Source: Bathymodiolus brooksi
Lineage: Eukaryota; Mollusca; Bivalvia; Mytilida; Modiolidae
Direction of reading: 5' to 3'
Assembly (NCBI GenBank): GCA_963680875.1
Contig: OY804582.1
Coordinates: 48,874,646-48,938,645 of the forward strand
DNA length: 64,000 nt
Shown: positions 10,780 through 21,184 of the stretch, piece by piece
How the letters are laid out: each line of letters starts with the position of its first letter
How positions within the stretch are numbered: position 1 is the first letter of the stretch
The notes under the pieces: model-generated
Told to the model about the DNA's origin: nothing
Seen by the model: the letters and a program-made list of their open reading frames with translations, nothing else
Databases searched by the model: none
Translations under genes and position numbers: made by a program

Positions 10780-10954
10780 TATTGTAAATATACGACAATA
10801 TTGCTTATCATAGTTTTCAACAATTTATTAAAGCGTATCGGTACAAAATGAGTTCCATATAAAATAGAGTTCAACATGACATTTCACCCTCGGTTTTTTT
10901 TGTGGGGTCCGGCTAGCTAATCTTTTTACTATTTTTCTTTGTAATGTAAATTTA

Positions 10955-11255
10955 TGTGTCCGAGTTCCGTGTTGTGATGTCCGTTACGATTCCCGAATTA
11001 AATGTTCAGTTCATCTTTACCTCTAGTTGCTAGTAGGAGAGGTCATGTCTTATTTACGTTAGTTGTGTTTGTTTGCGGATAGTGGTGTCCAACACATATT
11101 GTGTTGTGTTTGTGTTTTGTTTGTCATCGGCGTATGTAATGTATATAGCTGAATATTGTAATGTTATATTGAATTAATTAATAAATTATGTTTAAACTAA
11201 CACATATTGTGTTGTGCTTGTGTTTTGTTTGTCATCGGCGTGTGTACCCTATCAG
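10955..11255 (+). repeat. F2 3' UTR fragment with internal duplication
   Basis: 'gagttccgtgttgtgatgtc', 'gatagtggtgtccaacacat' and 'tgtttgtcatcggcg' mark an F2-type 3' UTR. A ~42-bp block (aacacatattgtgttgtg...) appears at ~11,091 and again at ~11,198, separated by ~65 bp of AT-rich filler. Sub-repeat B (19,830-20,040) has the block once, without filler. Confidence 0.5.
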
Positions 11256-12483
11256 CAAGTTTCTCTGAATTGTCCATTTTTAATTGCCCCGTCAGTATAT
11301 CTCTAGCGTATATTACACTTAGACACACGATCAAGTAAAGAAACAACTTTTTATTGCTGTTCGTCATATTTTGATATTTTGCTTCACGTGTATCTTCTTT
11401 TCTGTTAATTCCGTCAATTTAAACCGTGTCAATTTATGGCGTTACATATTTAAAGTCGAACGCACATTTCTTATGTACAAAAAGTACGTGTATTTTGCTT
11501 TTGTGTTTTCGTTTGTTTCATATATGTATGTAATAACTTATCTAGTTTTTATACAATAATTAACCAATGTATGACATAGCACCACACAATAAATGATACC
11601 GACTATTCCGCACTATTTCACATTGATACAGACCACATATCATACCAAATGTTTTGAAAACGTATCTGCTATTCCGATTTTTCTTGTTTATAGGCATAGG
11701 TGCTTCCATTTATCTCATTTTGTTCAATTGTGAGTCTTGGCTACCTTTTTTGTTTAAATATATTGTGTCTGGCGTTTGGAAATATTTGTGTAATCAACCT
11801 TTATTATCTCCCTTTACATCACTCTTGTATGATAGTCTATGTTTAACTGTAAACATTGCTCACAAATCGTGTTTTTCGATTTAAAAAAAAATGACGTCTC
11901 ACTTTGTTAGAATTTTTATTTTCTTCATTTCCTTAAATGATTGCAGAACAATAAATTATGTTGCAATATTTTTTTATGGTAACTGTTCAAATGTTAGATT
12001 GACTACACTATATGTATTGACAGAAATATAAAATAAACATATTAATGGTTTGCACCAGTTGTATGTTATAGTGATGTGCAATATTGGTCAGTTAATTTGT
12101 TTGCGTTAATTTTCATATTTTACCTGTATATATGATGACCTCATGATACTTATACAACAACACATTTGACATGGTTTGAGATTCCGAGTGTTATACATGT
12201 AATACACGGATATCATAGTTCTATTTGATTACATGTATTTGTACGCAACTCGTTTAACATTTCACTAGCACATTTATATTTATTGATGTAATACCGTAGG
12301 AGTAGCATATCTATGTTATTTACTGTAGTAAGATCATTTCAATCGTTTTTAATTCACCTACGCTGTATAATGTTTCTATTGTATAGACCACCACAGAATT
12401 AAAAGTTCTATAGTATTGCATTGAAGGTTTTTTTATGACAGTTTTAATCTATAACTAATTATTTACTTTTATTTCTTTTTCAG
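11256..12483. other. No gene seen; A-specific segment
   Basis: AT-rich sequence with short plus-strand frames (11,371-11,559; 11,654-11,884) rich in F, L and Y, as expected by chance. From ~11,305 to ~12,673 it is absent from sub-repeat B, so it is either an insertion in A or a deletion in B. It ends at the micro-exon candidate. Confidence 0.5.
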
Positions 12484-12489
12484 TTATGG
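12484..12489 (+). other. Candidate 6-nt micro-exon (unit 1)
   Basis: 'TTATGG' is flanked by a strong acceptor ('atttctttttcag') and a consensus donor ('gtaagtgtt'). A branch-point-like 'ctataactaat' lies about 30 bases upstream. Six nucleotides is in-frame (two codons). No adjoining larger exons of the same gene were identified, so this is a signal-based candidate. Confidence 0.35.
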
Positions 12490-13282
12490 GTAAGTGTTAT
12501 GTTCATTATAGTTCTTTTAATTTAATTAAATATTATAATCACTTTTAAGGTATGTACTTGTGTATCTAATATGTTTACATTTTATATTCTGTGTTGCCTA
12601 TGTAGATTATCTTACATATCATGACTTACACAATATATAATATCTACATTACTGAAATACAACATCCAGTAGATTATATCTTGCACTAAATGTCATTATG
12701 ACATTGACATTATTGTAAAATATACTCGTTATCGAAAAGTAATAATAATTGCATTAGCTATGAATTATAAATTGCAATGATTTATATATCATATAAGGCA
12801 TGGCAATCCAAAACACTGACTGCTGGGTAGATGATACCCTCGATGACTCAAATTTCACAAGTGAAAGAAAACCAAAGACTCTAGGCATCATGAGTTATAT
12901 ATGCCCGAGGGAGATTAACCACAGGTTTTAATGGTACATTATATGCGAACTGTGAACTCATTCTTTACTGTACCAGTAATTATCATCCCAAAATGAATAA
13001 GTGTAATTATTTTTTATGACGAAGTAACACACAAGTTGCTAGATGTAATCGGATGGTCGTACCTTTTTCTACTGGATCGAAATACATGCATATGTATTTG
13101 ATTTCTTTCAAATATCAGATATGTCTCATTTTTTCTAACAAATGGATTGGCAGCATATGAAAACATAAACATCCTCTGGGATTTCGGGCAAAACTGTTTT
13201 GGTGTAGACAGTTTTAGTCGTAAATAAAGCTACATTAAACCTAGTAAAGTGTATGGATGTCCTGATTTTGATCAATCCAATG
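12490..13282. other. No gene; 12,674-12,870 shared with sub-repeat B
   Basis: The part with 'caatccaaaacactgactgc' recurs, diverged, at ~20,180. The rest shows no coding signal. Confidence 0.5.
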
Positions 13283-13379
13283 AAAATTGGACCTCCGCAC
13301 ATGCTCCCTATTTTCTATCGTTGGTCAGCGACTAAAAACAACAATAGAAAATAGGGAGGAAGTCCGGAGGTCTAATTTT
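13283..13379. repeat. 97-bp palindrome (unit 1)
   Basis: Arms 'aaaattggacctccgcacat' plus 'ctccctattttctat' and their near-complement at the right end, around a short loop with 'ggtcagcgac'. It is MITE-like. Copies lie at 31,710-31,806 and 50,135-50,231; the unit 3 copy has one arm change (aattAgacc) that improves pairing. Confidence 0.75.
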
Positions 13380-13384
13380 AATTA

Positions 13385-13760
13385 TATTTGATTTTGATAC
13401 AATGTTAAGCACCGGATTTCCGTTGTCAACGAAACTCCAATCAATATGTGGCGTTGTTACTTAACTAATTATGTGAAAGACAGATATCAATTAAATTATT
13501 TTTTGTATCTTTTTGGGTTTTTGTTTTGCCATTATGTCTCTTTACGTTCTGAGTTCCGCGTTGTGTTGCCCGTTACAATTTCCGCATAGAAAACAATGTT
13601 CGGTTCGTCGTTACCACCATTTGTTTGTAGGAGGAATCATGTCTTGATTACGTTATATGTGTTTGCTTTCGCATAGTGGTGTCCAATGCATATTGTGTTT
13701 TGGTTTTCTTCGTTTTGTGTACCCTATGTTGCCATTTTCTCTGGATTGTCAATTGTTGAT
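13385..13760 (+). repeat. F2-type UTR fragments
   Basis: 'gtgaaagacagatatcaatt' (13,472-13,491) and its left neighbourhood recur, diverged, at ~61,800-61,935. 'gagttccgcgttgtgttgcc' to 'cattttctctggattgtc' repeats the 3' UTR pattern of 10,955 and 19,830. Non-coding. Confidence 0.45.
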
Positions 13761-13857
13761 TCCCTCTTTGGTGTTCTATAACGTTTATGTAAACAATAAT
13801 TAGAAAAAATAAATGATTTCCGTTCTTGTGTACGTATTTTAAATATTATTGAATGTA

Positions 13858-13903
13858 CGGGAATAGAACCCATGCTGTACTTTTTTTTATCACTTCTGTC
13901 TAA
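13858..13903 (-). pseudogene. tRNA-Ser-like element, part split off by the transposon
   Basis: On the minus strand it contains 'gggttctattcccg' (B-box-like). Together with 17,108-17,160 it aligns end to end with the uninterrupted tRNA-Ser-like element at 20,983-21,060. The interruption is precisely the 3,204-bp transposon plus its duplicated TAA. Confidence 0.5.
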
Positions 13904-14072
13904 TAGTAGGGTGCCCGACGAAAGATTTTTGCGAATTTGCCGTAACGGAATTACACACACCTGTATGATACATCGTTGGAATGAGGAGAACAAGCCGCAT
14001 CGAAATAAAGATGTCGTCGCTATGTATTGTGGTCACGTTTTTTTTAAATTGGGGTCAAAGGTCAAGATCTAA

Positions 14073-15252
14073 AAATTGGAACTAACACACCACAAGTTTT
14101 AAAAGGCTCCCTTCTTCGACAACACTGTGAACAAATTTAAACTGGAATGCCAATTTTATTTGTTAAGCTTAATATTTTATTATTTTATGCTTATTTTTTA
14201 TTTTACATTGTTTGAATATATAGCAAAGGCCATTTTCTAAAAAAAAAATCCATTTTACAATTTTCGTATATATGAGAAATAAAAGTGACCTTGACCTGTC
14301 ATAGTTTGAACATTTCTCATTTTTATTTGATATTCATTTAAAGGAAACCTTCGAATTATTTTTTAACTCTTAACATTTGACAACTGGTAGACGGATTCCA
14401 AAAACAAACATATTTCAGTTTTGGTACACTTTGACTAATTACTGGTAAAATATTTATTCACCTCAAACTTCGTAAAAGGTACCAAAATTCAAATTTAATG
14501 GCTTATGTGTTTGCAACATATCATTTGTAGGGTCAATCAATACTTAACGAATATTCTGTGCAAAAACATGGCAATTTATGGAAAGGTCAAACGCCATTTG
14601 TTTAAAAACGTAAGGTCTATGGACATATTATGCGTTTGGACGATGTGTGGCTACAAACCACTCTGAACACTCCAAATATCTCAGATGTTTGGCAAATAAG
14701 AAAGTGTTCTCTTGTTAGTTTGAAAGCCCACCAACCACGTCAAGGTCAGAGTCCACTGTCAGGTTTTTTTTGGTTTTTTTTTTTTTTAATTTTGTTTGTT
14801 TGTTTGAAACATCGGCAGTAGTATACCAAAGGAACAAAGGAACAAGTCATATAAAATGCTAAAGAAATCATAGTCCGGAGACTGGGCAAATTCCAGAAAA
14901 AACATAAAACGGAAACAAGCTACGACATAACCACCACAACATATAAAAAGAACACCTTAAAAAACATTGCAACAAATGAAACTGCTATTTACTGAAAAAC
15001 ACATAGTACGTATGAATTTGTCTAAGCACAGAAAACAGTGATGCTTGCCTAAAACAGACATTAGACCAAGTCTCAATGAAACAAAAGACGTCAACGGGAA
15101 GTCGTGGTAACTGGACAACTATGACTAACGTGAGTTGATGGTCACAATGTTGGAAACGAAAGACTGTTTTATCTGAAATCATAGTTTTGATAACAACAGT
15201 TTTATTCGGTGAAATAGATGGAGACTGGATGAAAAAGAAAAAAAAATTGAGA
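14073..15252. other. Non-coding left part of the TIR element
   Basis: AT-rich, with 'gtgaccttgacctgtc' and a T-run at ~14,765-14,790. The 14,630-14,821 and 14,985-15,272 frames look like chance ORFs. No transposase motif is seen. The same holds for units 2 and 3. Confidence 0.5.
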
Positions 15253-16380
15253 TCATATGTCATCATCTTCATCAGTATTTCTAGATATTGCTAGGTGGGT
15301 ATTTTCATTGCGGCATAAGTCGCCAGCTTGGCAAGGGCAAAGGTCTGTGCAAGATAGACTTTGCTCAAAACAAATGCATCCTTTCATGCACACAGATTTT
15401 CCTTTGCAAGTACAAACAAGGTCTTGCAAAAAATCAGAAGACATCTGTCCTTTGAAATAAACTGGAACTAATCCATTCCTGTCTTCCCATCCAAATAGCA
15501 CTGCAGACTTCATTGGCGGTTGTGCAACATAGGCAGTCATCCAAATATTTATCTGTAGTGAAGATCGCAAAACATACTGAGTGAAGGTGGCTTCACAGGG
15601 TGGAAGTTTGGCCAAACATGCATCCCTCAGTGTCGCTAACCTTACCCTTAATTTGGTCGTACAGTCGACAAACAAGTTTACTGGCGGCATCTATATATTT
15701 ATCAGTGTCACAGTCTGCAAGGGTGGACAAATCTCTAAAGTTTTCTGGACTGTCTTTAAGTACTTTAAAAACGGTTCGTTTGCCAATCCCGAACAAGGAT
15801 GATGTGGAATCACATCTTGTGATGGCATGTGCAGCTGGTAAAATGTTACATAAAACAGGATTGAGGATGCTGCAGTTCGAATGTACGGGAATGAAAACGC
15901 CCATCCTTGGTGTTTGTGATAGAACCGTATGAAACCATAATTCCTGTGTATGTTGCATTGAAGGAAAGTAATGGATGCATAGAATCAAGAAATCTGTATC
16001 AGGCGATTTAACAATGATCCGACCTTTGATTCCACTTTCACCGAACGTTTTGTCTGCATGGATAGCATGAAAAATCATACGAGTGTCGGCCTCTTCATGT
16101 GTACAGTATAACTCTTGGCAATCGGAGACTCCATCTCTGCAGATTTTCTTGGCAATGATTAGAAGCACCAGAAAGATACGGAACTTCCCCGGATGACATC
16201 TCAAGAGATGATAAACGATAGTGTTGCACAATCGATTCGCCAAGAAATTTTATCAATGCTTGTTTGTTGGCAGCGACTGCAAGAAACCTTTTCTAATCAG
16301 GAATCGGTCGGCCTTCTATGAAACTGAGCCATTTCCGGACTTATAACGTATCCTGCAGGATTGGTCCGTGTATTAGAAAC
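15253..16380 (-). pseudogene. PIN-like nuclease / CXC-domain protein, broken (unit 1)
   Basis: Two overlapping minus-strand frames make one gene's C-terminal part. Frame 16,243-15,593 has 'CTHEEADTRMIFHAIHAD', 'IIVKSPDTDFLILCI' and 'LPAAHAITRCDSTSSLFGIG', the acidic blocks of a PIN/FEN1-like fold seen in an animal protein family of unknown role. After a frameshift near 15,640, frame 15,690-15,253 continues with 'CEATFTQYVLRSSLQINIW' and 'VPVYFKGQMSSDFLQDLVC'. A cysteine cluster follows (CTCKGKSVCMKGCIC...CPC...C) that fits a Tesmin/TSO1-type CXC domain. Upstream, out of frame, 'ANKQALIKFLGESIVQHYR' (~16,280-16,210) shows more of the gene. Most of the N-terminal region expected of the family is missing. 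It is the only gene-like content of the TIR element. Confidence 0.65.
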
Positions 16381-17094
16381 ACATGAATTAAACAAATTTT
16401 AAACCCAATCAACGGCCGATATAAAAATGAATGTTTTTAAAACATAAAAACCACAAACAATTCTACTGAACAATTAAAACCAATTTATTTGCCATAATAG
16501 AAGAGAAAATACTAAATGCATTGAGACAGAGATCGTGCTAGTTAATGACCGGCGAGCGACACATCATTAACAAAAACCGGTACATAACAATCCGTGTATG
16601 ACAAAGAGGAAATTTACAGTTATATGAGTTTATATTTTGCCAATTTCTCAACAACCGCTGACATTTAGATTATGATTTTTGGCACACATGTACATTTCAT
16701 CAATATGTTTTCTTCAAAATCAAAGTACATTTATAATGTAGTGTAATTACTTTGCTTTTGTTGAAAATACGGTTTATTTGGGGTCAAATTTGAGGCTTAA
16801 AGTAAGGCTGATATACTCTTTCAAAAATCAATTATTTACATCCCGTTTTTATTTTAATTATATCTTTGATACATTATCTCTGATGTAAAAACCTTTTTAG
16901 CTATTTAGATAGCGGAGAATATTTTTATTTTCCATCCTGAAAATACCATGTACAATGTGTCAGCCGAGGGTACCTTTGAAAAACGTGAAATTAAATAAAT
17001 CATGACCACAGAAACTTACGACGACAATTAAAAATACAAAATGTAATAATTTTTCTAGCGTTTAATACCAAAACTAAGCGTCTTTTTTAACACT
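16381..17094. other. Non-coding right part of the TIR element
   Basis: AT-rich, with no coding signal beyond the gene remnant, up to the right TIR. Confidence 0.5.
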
Positions 17095-17526
17095 GGGCAC
17101 CCTACTATAACAGCCTGGATACGGTGATTATACTACTAATCTATATAATTAATACATATATGACTCTTGACAATGTATGTTCAGAACTGACGAATACATG
17201 AACTTTTAAAGTATATTCTCGCAATAAAATTAACAAGTAACGAGTCGACCTCAAATAATTACAAATAAGACATAATACAGGTGAACTTGAATTAACGACA
17301 TATACGCGTGAATCGATAGGACGTATGCCAATACAAGTATTTCGTTTTATATTTGTTATTTGTCATCTAATTTGGCTTTGCAAATATCAAACATGTAGAA
17401 ATATAAAATACAAATGTATTTGCAAAAGGAAATGTATTAAGTGAATACATTCTAACTTTTTTGAAAATAATAAATTCGACTCTCACGGATCGCGTGATTA
17501 TTTTATTTATATCTACAGTTAAAAGA

Positions 17527-17625
17527 GGGTGTGTTGTTTTCCACAAAGACGCTCGTGGCAAGCAATTACCACCCACTTTTTGTTTAACTTTCTGTATACA
17601 TATTCATGTGGAAAACAACACACCC
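17527..17625. repeat. 18-bp inverted repeats around an inverted segment (unit 1)
   Basis: 'gggtgtgttgttttccac' at 17,527-17,544 and its exact complement at 17,608-17,625. The ~62 bp between (aaagacgctcgtggcaagca...) is the reverse complement of 8,942-9,003, while sequence outside on both sides is collinear with sub-repeat A in the same orientation. This suggests an inversion mediated by the repeats or a foldback insertion. Confidence 0.7.
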
Positions 17626-17884
17626 ATAATTTATCATAAAAAATATCATAATTATCAAAAATATATATACTGTCGTTTAAAGCATCCTTTCTATATATTG
17701 AAAATGACGTTTATTTCTTTGTTTGATAGCTGTCATGGCAATTTCAACTTTTATGCAGAATATTTATGACTTAGTTATAATACAGTTTTAGAATTCGAAG
17801 AGTAATGTATTATTTTCTTATCGACAAGCTGGTGCTATTTGATTTTGAAAGTGTATGCTTCATATCAATTATATCCATAAGCCA

Positions 17885-18127
17885 ATCGTTGGTGCAATGA
17901 TAAGCGAGCTCGCACCAAGTGATATGCATCGTGGGTTCGAGTTGCGGGCAGGTCAAAACACATACACTTGCTTTATTTAGCAAGGACAATGAAAAGGAAA
18001 CAAATAGTGCTCGCTTAGTGAAAACGGCCATCACCATAAGCTTAACGAGCTCCAACCTATCTCGCCATGATATTGCTGAAGAATTGCTATTTTTTTACGT
18101 TAAATAACAATCACTCACTCACTCCCC
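17885..18127 (+). mobile_element. tRNA-derived SINE (sub-repeat B, unit 1)
   Basis: Same SINE with B-box 'gtgggttcgagt', the 'gatattgctgaagaattgct' tail and terminal (ACTC)n at ~18,111-18,124. It lacks the 'ggagaaagtggcgacggg' middle part of the A copy. Flanks on both sides are shared with A, so the two are duplicates of one insertion, not independent insertions. Confidence 0.6.
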
Positions 18128-18286
18128 TATTCCATATCTCCAGGATATAAACATCTGACTTATTTTTTCTTCAAGTTCAGACCCTTCTACGTGGAAATCA
18201 GGTTGTTCTTTTTTATGTTAACCTTCACAACACTAAAGTTCACCAAACAGGAATTAAACTGATATACAACTAAAAAGATCTGAATG

Positions 18287-18517
18287 TTAGCGTATCATTC
18301 GCTCCTTCATCTCGGGGATAGCAAAACGAGGGTTACACTCGAAGGTACAGTGTGCTAGTCCCATGCGTCTCTGATGTATTTCTCTTGCAATATACCGTTT
18401 CTGACCTTTATCAAAGACATACCAAAAAACAGCAACTTCACCCGAGACAAGAATGACTACGGGTGGTAGCATGCTATGTCGATCCATCATAGCCAGGCTG
18501 TCAGCAACCTGTCTCAC
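18287..18517 (-). CDS. Unknown ~76-aa ORF family, B copy (unit 1)
   Basis: Diverged paralogue of the 9,759-10,004 frame. 'VFWYVFDKGQKRYIAREIHQ' and 'CTFECNPRFAIPE' are kept, the ends differ, and an extra base near 18,311 changes the C-terminus. The short extension upstream of the ATG contains an in-frame TAG. Copies lie at 36,714-36,944 and 55,138-55,368. Function unknown. Confidence 0.3.
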   Translation of the reverse strand: MRQVADSLAMMDRHSMLPPVVILVSGEVAVFWYVFDKGQKRYIAREIHQRRMGLAHCTFECNPRFAIPEMKERMIR

Positions 18518-18829
18518 AAAGGTCTAGTATAACTACAAGATTGGGAAGACCAATATCAAATGCGCTATTTTATTTTAGAAATATTGCAGCCGTTTAATAT
18601 AAATATGGTTCTTACATAGGTGAAGAAGCGAATGCGGGATAATTGTCTGCTGGTTTTAATTCCTAATATATTTCTAAGGGATCAATATCAGTTATTTCTC
18701 ACAATACCATTTGACACTAACATAGCCATGTGATTTTAATTGGCTAGCCTGTCTGTTCCCTCTGGTTTTGTTGCTCCCAAAGACTTTTATATTATTTGAC
18801 TTTTTTATTTGGGCGCACTTTATGAAGTG

Positions 18830-19020
18830 CTACACTCGAAGGTACTGTTTGTTAGTCCCAGGCGTTTCTTATGTATTTCAATTGCAATATACCGTTTCTG
18901 ACCCACATCAAAGACATACCAGAAACATCAACTTCATCCGAGTCAAAAACGCTTGCAGGTGATAGCCTTCTATTTCGATCCATCATAACTCGGTTGACAG
19001 CAACTTGCCTCACAAAGGTT
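18830..19020 (-). pseudogene. Third, frame-broken member of the ORF family
   Basis: Minus-strand reading gives 'FVRQVAVNRVMMDRNRRLSP', then loses the frame before the 'WYVFDKGQKRYIA' core. The block follows the B copy directly, so the ORF block was duplicated locally within sub-repeat B. Copies lie at 37,257-37,447 and 55,681-55,871. Confidence 0.4.
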
Positions 19021-19829
19021 CAGTATCACTAGAGGATGAAGAAGACCAATAGTAAATGAGCTATTTTATTTTAGAAATATTGCTGTATTACTCGACACAT
19101 GTTCGCGGTTTCCTTGAAAACGCTACCATTCAATATAAACATGGTCCTTACATGGGTGAATGAGCGAAGATATGGTATTTTTTTCTAGTTTAATTCACAA
19201 TTCAATTCTAAGGGGTCAATATCAGTTATTTCTGAAAACTTGTAAATATTCATTTGATTTTAATTGTCTATATTTTCTATTCTCTCTGGTTTTGTTGCTC
19301 CCAAAGATTTTTATATTATTTGGCTTTCAATTTGGGCGCCCTTTATGAAGGTTATTCCAGAAACGTGTCGCGCGCTCTGAATTAGATATATACGTATTTA
19401 TCTGAAACATACAGCAATACTGTATGTCCTAGAAATAATGCTTTCATATAAATTAACATTGCATTTATTTTACATATTTAGCAAAATCTGCTCCAAGGAG
19501 ACATTTGCTTATCATAACCCATTCAATAATTTTTTCAATGATTTTACTCGTGTCAGTTTTGAAATGGGTAACTTGGTTAATAACGTCCCCATATAAATAT
19601 ACATGGAAAAGCATACACATTTTTATGTATACACAAGATCTGTATAGTGGTAGTAAAATATAGTGCACATTTTCAACAATTTATTAAAGCGTATCAACAA
19701 AAATGAGTTCCAAGAAAAACATAGTCGAACATGACATTTCATTTCCTTATTAAGTAAGAAAGAATATGCGTATAAATGAACATGAGAGACTAGTTTATTT
19801 TGTTATGTGTGATATCCTAGTATGTGTCA

Positions 19830-20040
19830 AAGTTCCGTGTTGTTATGTCAGTTACGATTTCCACATAAAAAATGTGTGTAGAGGGCTTATGTCTTATAAC
19901 GTTATTTGTATGTGTTTGCACATAGTGGAGTCCAGCACATATTGTGTTGTGTTTTTGTTTTGTTTGTCTTCGGCGTGTGTACTCTATCTGTCAGTTTATC
20001 TGGATTGTCCACTTTTGATTGCCCCTTTGGTATCTAATAT
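19830..20040 (+). repeat. F2 3' UTR fragment (sub-repeat B, unit 1)
   Basis: 'aaagttccgtgttgttatgt', 'catagtggagtccagcacat' and 'ttgattgcccctttggtatc' match the F2 3' UTR pattern in its simplest form. The 129-codon frame across it (19,766-20,155) follows this UTR and is probably not a gene. Copies lie at 38,257-38,467 and 56,682-56,892. Confidence 0.5.
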
Positions 20041-20250
20041 TATATCTTGTGCTAACTATCATTTTGACATTGGTATTTTTTTGTGTTTTATGAAATGTAT
20101 ACGTTATCGCAAATTAATAATAATTGCATTGTTTATTAATTATAAATTGCAATAATTTATAGATCTTATAATTCATGTCAATCCAAAACACTGACTACTG
20201 GGTGGATAATACCATCGACGACTAAAATACCACAAGTAGATGTATCAATC

Positions 20251-20982
20251 TCTAGTCATAAGTAGTAGATGTATATTTTAATTCGTGTCTTGTGGGTACA
20301 CTTATTAATTCAAACATCGCTTTGAGCAAGATCATCTTGGTTAAAAAGAAATACAAAATTGTTATCAAAATTACTTTTTGTCTTCTTTAGTCAGACGTCA
20401 GCTTTAGTTGATATAGTAGAGACACTATGTGTTTCCGAAACTACGAACGTAACGCTTATAATATTCTCTCATAGATATAACTAAGTGAATAGATTTGTCT
20501 TGTATATCATTATATGTTTTGCTTTTCATTTTATTATAGCAGAGACAATATACTTGTCTTAAGTTATATGATATTTGTGTTGTGTCATGAAACACTGATA
20601 ACGATGGTTATAGAAATACATATCTGATGCCTTAAATTGATATAGGTTATTTGACAGTGAATAAACAAACCTAGTTTCATATGGTCTGTTGCATTCCGAA
20701 ATAAAACCTGTGTTCTTGCATTAATGTAATTACAGTGTAAGTATATGGTCCGTTTGTTCTATTTTCAAAACAAAAGACTAGTACAATAATTTGACTTACT
20801 ATATGAAACGATAAATGTCAGTTAATAGTGTATAATACATTTCTCTGACGTCACTATTGTTCGAAGAGTGGATTATTTTTAAGAATCTACAGTTTATTCT
20901 TTTGTTCTTGAATATATGAATTTTAACCTTTTACTGTTTTATGCTTAAAAACTTATAATACATATTGTAGGACTTTCGGGTA
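20251..20982. other. No gene seen
   Basis: AT-rich. One 'attacag-T-gtaagtatat' pairing (~20,737) resembles adjacent splice sites but has no usable exon. The last 145 bp (from 20,838) belongs to the stretch missing in unit 3. Confidence 0.5.
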
Positions 20983-21060
20983 TAGAACCACTGCTGGGCT
21001 TTTTCAAGTCTACTTTGACTTTCAACCACTCGGCTACGGTGACCACACTTCTATACTGTA
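20983..21060 (-). pseudogene. tRNA-Ser-like element (unit 1)
   Basis: The minus strand reads 'gtagccgagtggtt' (A-box), 'gtagacttgaaaaagccc' (anticodon-arm-like, TGA) and 'gtggttctatacccg' (degraded B-box). The order and spacing resemble tRNA-Ser, but stems are mismatched, so it is a relic or a SINE head. It is the uninterrupted counterpart of the element split at 13,903/17,108. The unit 2 copy is at 39,410-39,487; it is missing from unit 3. Confidence 0.45.
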
Positions 21061-21184
21061 TAATTAGTATATATATATATCTTGATAGTAAGCGTTGTTA
21101 AAAAAATATCAACAATTTGTTTAAAGAAGCAATTGATCAATATATGCAAGACACGAGACAAGTATTTCAGGTCTGGCATAAATT

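Larger units (their letters stand above)
8284..14070 (+). repeat. Older sub-repeat A (unit 1), left part
   Basis: Starts with 'gactcttgacaatgtatgtt' and is collinear, with many substitutions and indels, with sub-repeat B (17,162-21,070). Shared blocks are 8,284-8,510 / 17,162-17,390; 9,000-9,620 / 17,627-18,125; 9,640-10,400 / 18,140-18,800; 10,955-11,255 / 19,830-20,040; 12,674-12,870 / 20,038-20,250. A's terminal tRNA-like part is split by the 3.2-kb transposon, so A really ends at ~17,160. Divergence is far higher than between array units, so this is an older duplication. Confidence 0.65.
13904..17107. mobile_element. 3.2-kb TIR DNA transposon with PIN/CXC gene (unit 1)
   Basis: Ends in perfect 13-bp terminal inverted repeats, TAGTAGGGTGCCC (13,904-13,916) and its complement (17,095-17,107), flanked by TAA at 13,901-13,903 and 17,108-17,110. 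Removing the element and one TAA gives a sequence collinear with 20,983-21,065, a paralogous empty site. That makes the boundaries and the 3-bp target duplication convincing. A 3-bp TAA duplication resembles PIF/Harbinger-type insertion, but no Harbinger transposase is visible. The only recognisable protein is the minus-strand PIN-like/CXC gene, which is incomplete. The element may be a deletion derivative, or may belong to an undescribed group. Confidence 0.75.
17162..21070 (+). repeat. Older sub-repeat B (unit 1)
   Basis: Diverged second pass through sub-repeat A, without the transposon and without about 1.4 kb present in A (~11,305-12,673, the stretch with the 6-nt micro-exon candidate). 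It ends with the uninterrupted tRNA-Ser-like element. Copies lie at 35,589-39,497 and, shortened, 54,012-57,685. Confidence 0.65.

Noticed and set aside
12545..12560. Possible recursive splice site 'cacttttaag/gtatgt', and a similar one at ~63,323
   Set aside because: Zero-length exon signals are too weak without RNA evidence.
14985..15272. 95-codon minus-strand frame downstream of the CXC gene
   Set aside because: It begins inside the CXC region, has a run of F encoded by a poly-A/T tract, and resembles no family.
15600..15932. 110-codon plus-strand frame opposite the PIN-like gene
   Set aside because: It is the antisense shadow of the PIN/CXC gene remnant.
19766..20155. 129-codon plus-strand frame
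   Set aside because: It is an F2 3' UTR remnant with AT-driven composition. The frame is present in all units only because the units are nearly identical.
20730..20745. Adjacent splice sites 'attacag-T-gtaagtatat'
   Set aside because: The exon would be one base and the acceptor lacks a pyrimidine tract; likely chance.
20983..21060. Functional tRNA-Ser gene
   Set aside because: Boxes are recognisable but the stems and B-box are degraded, so it is listed as a relic.
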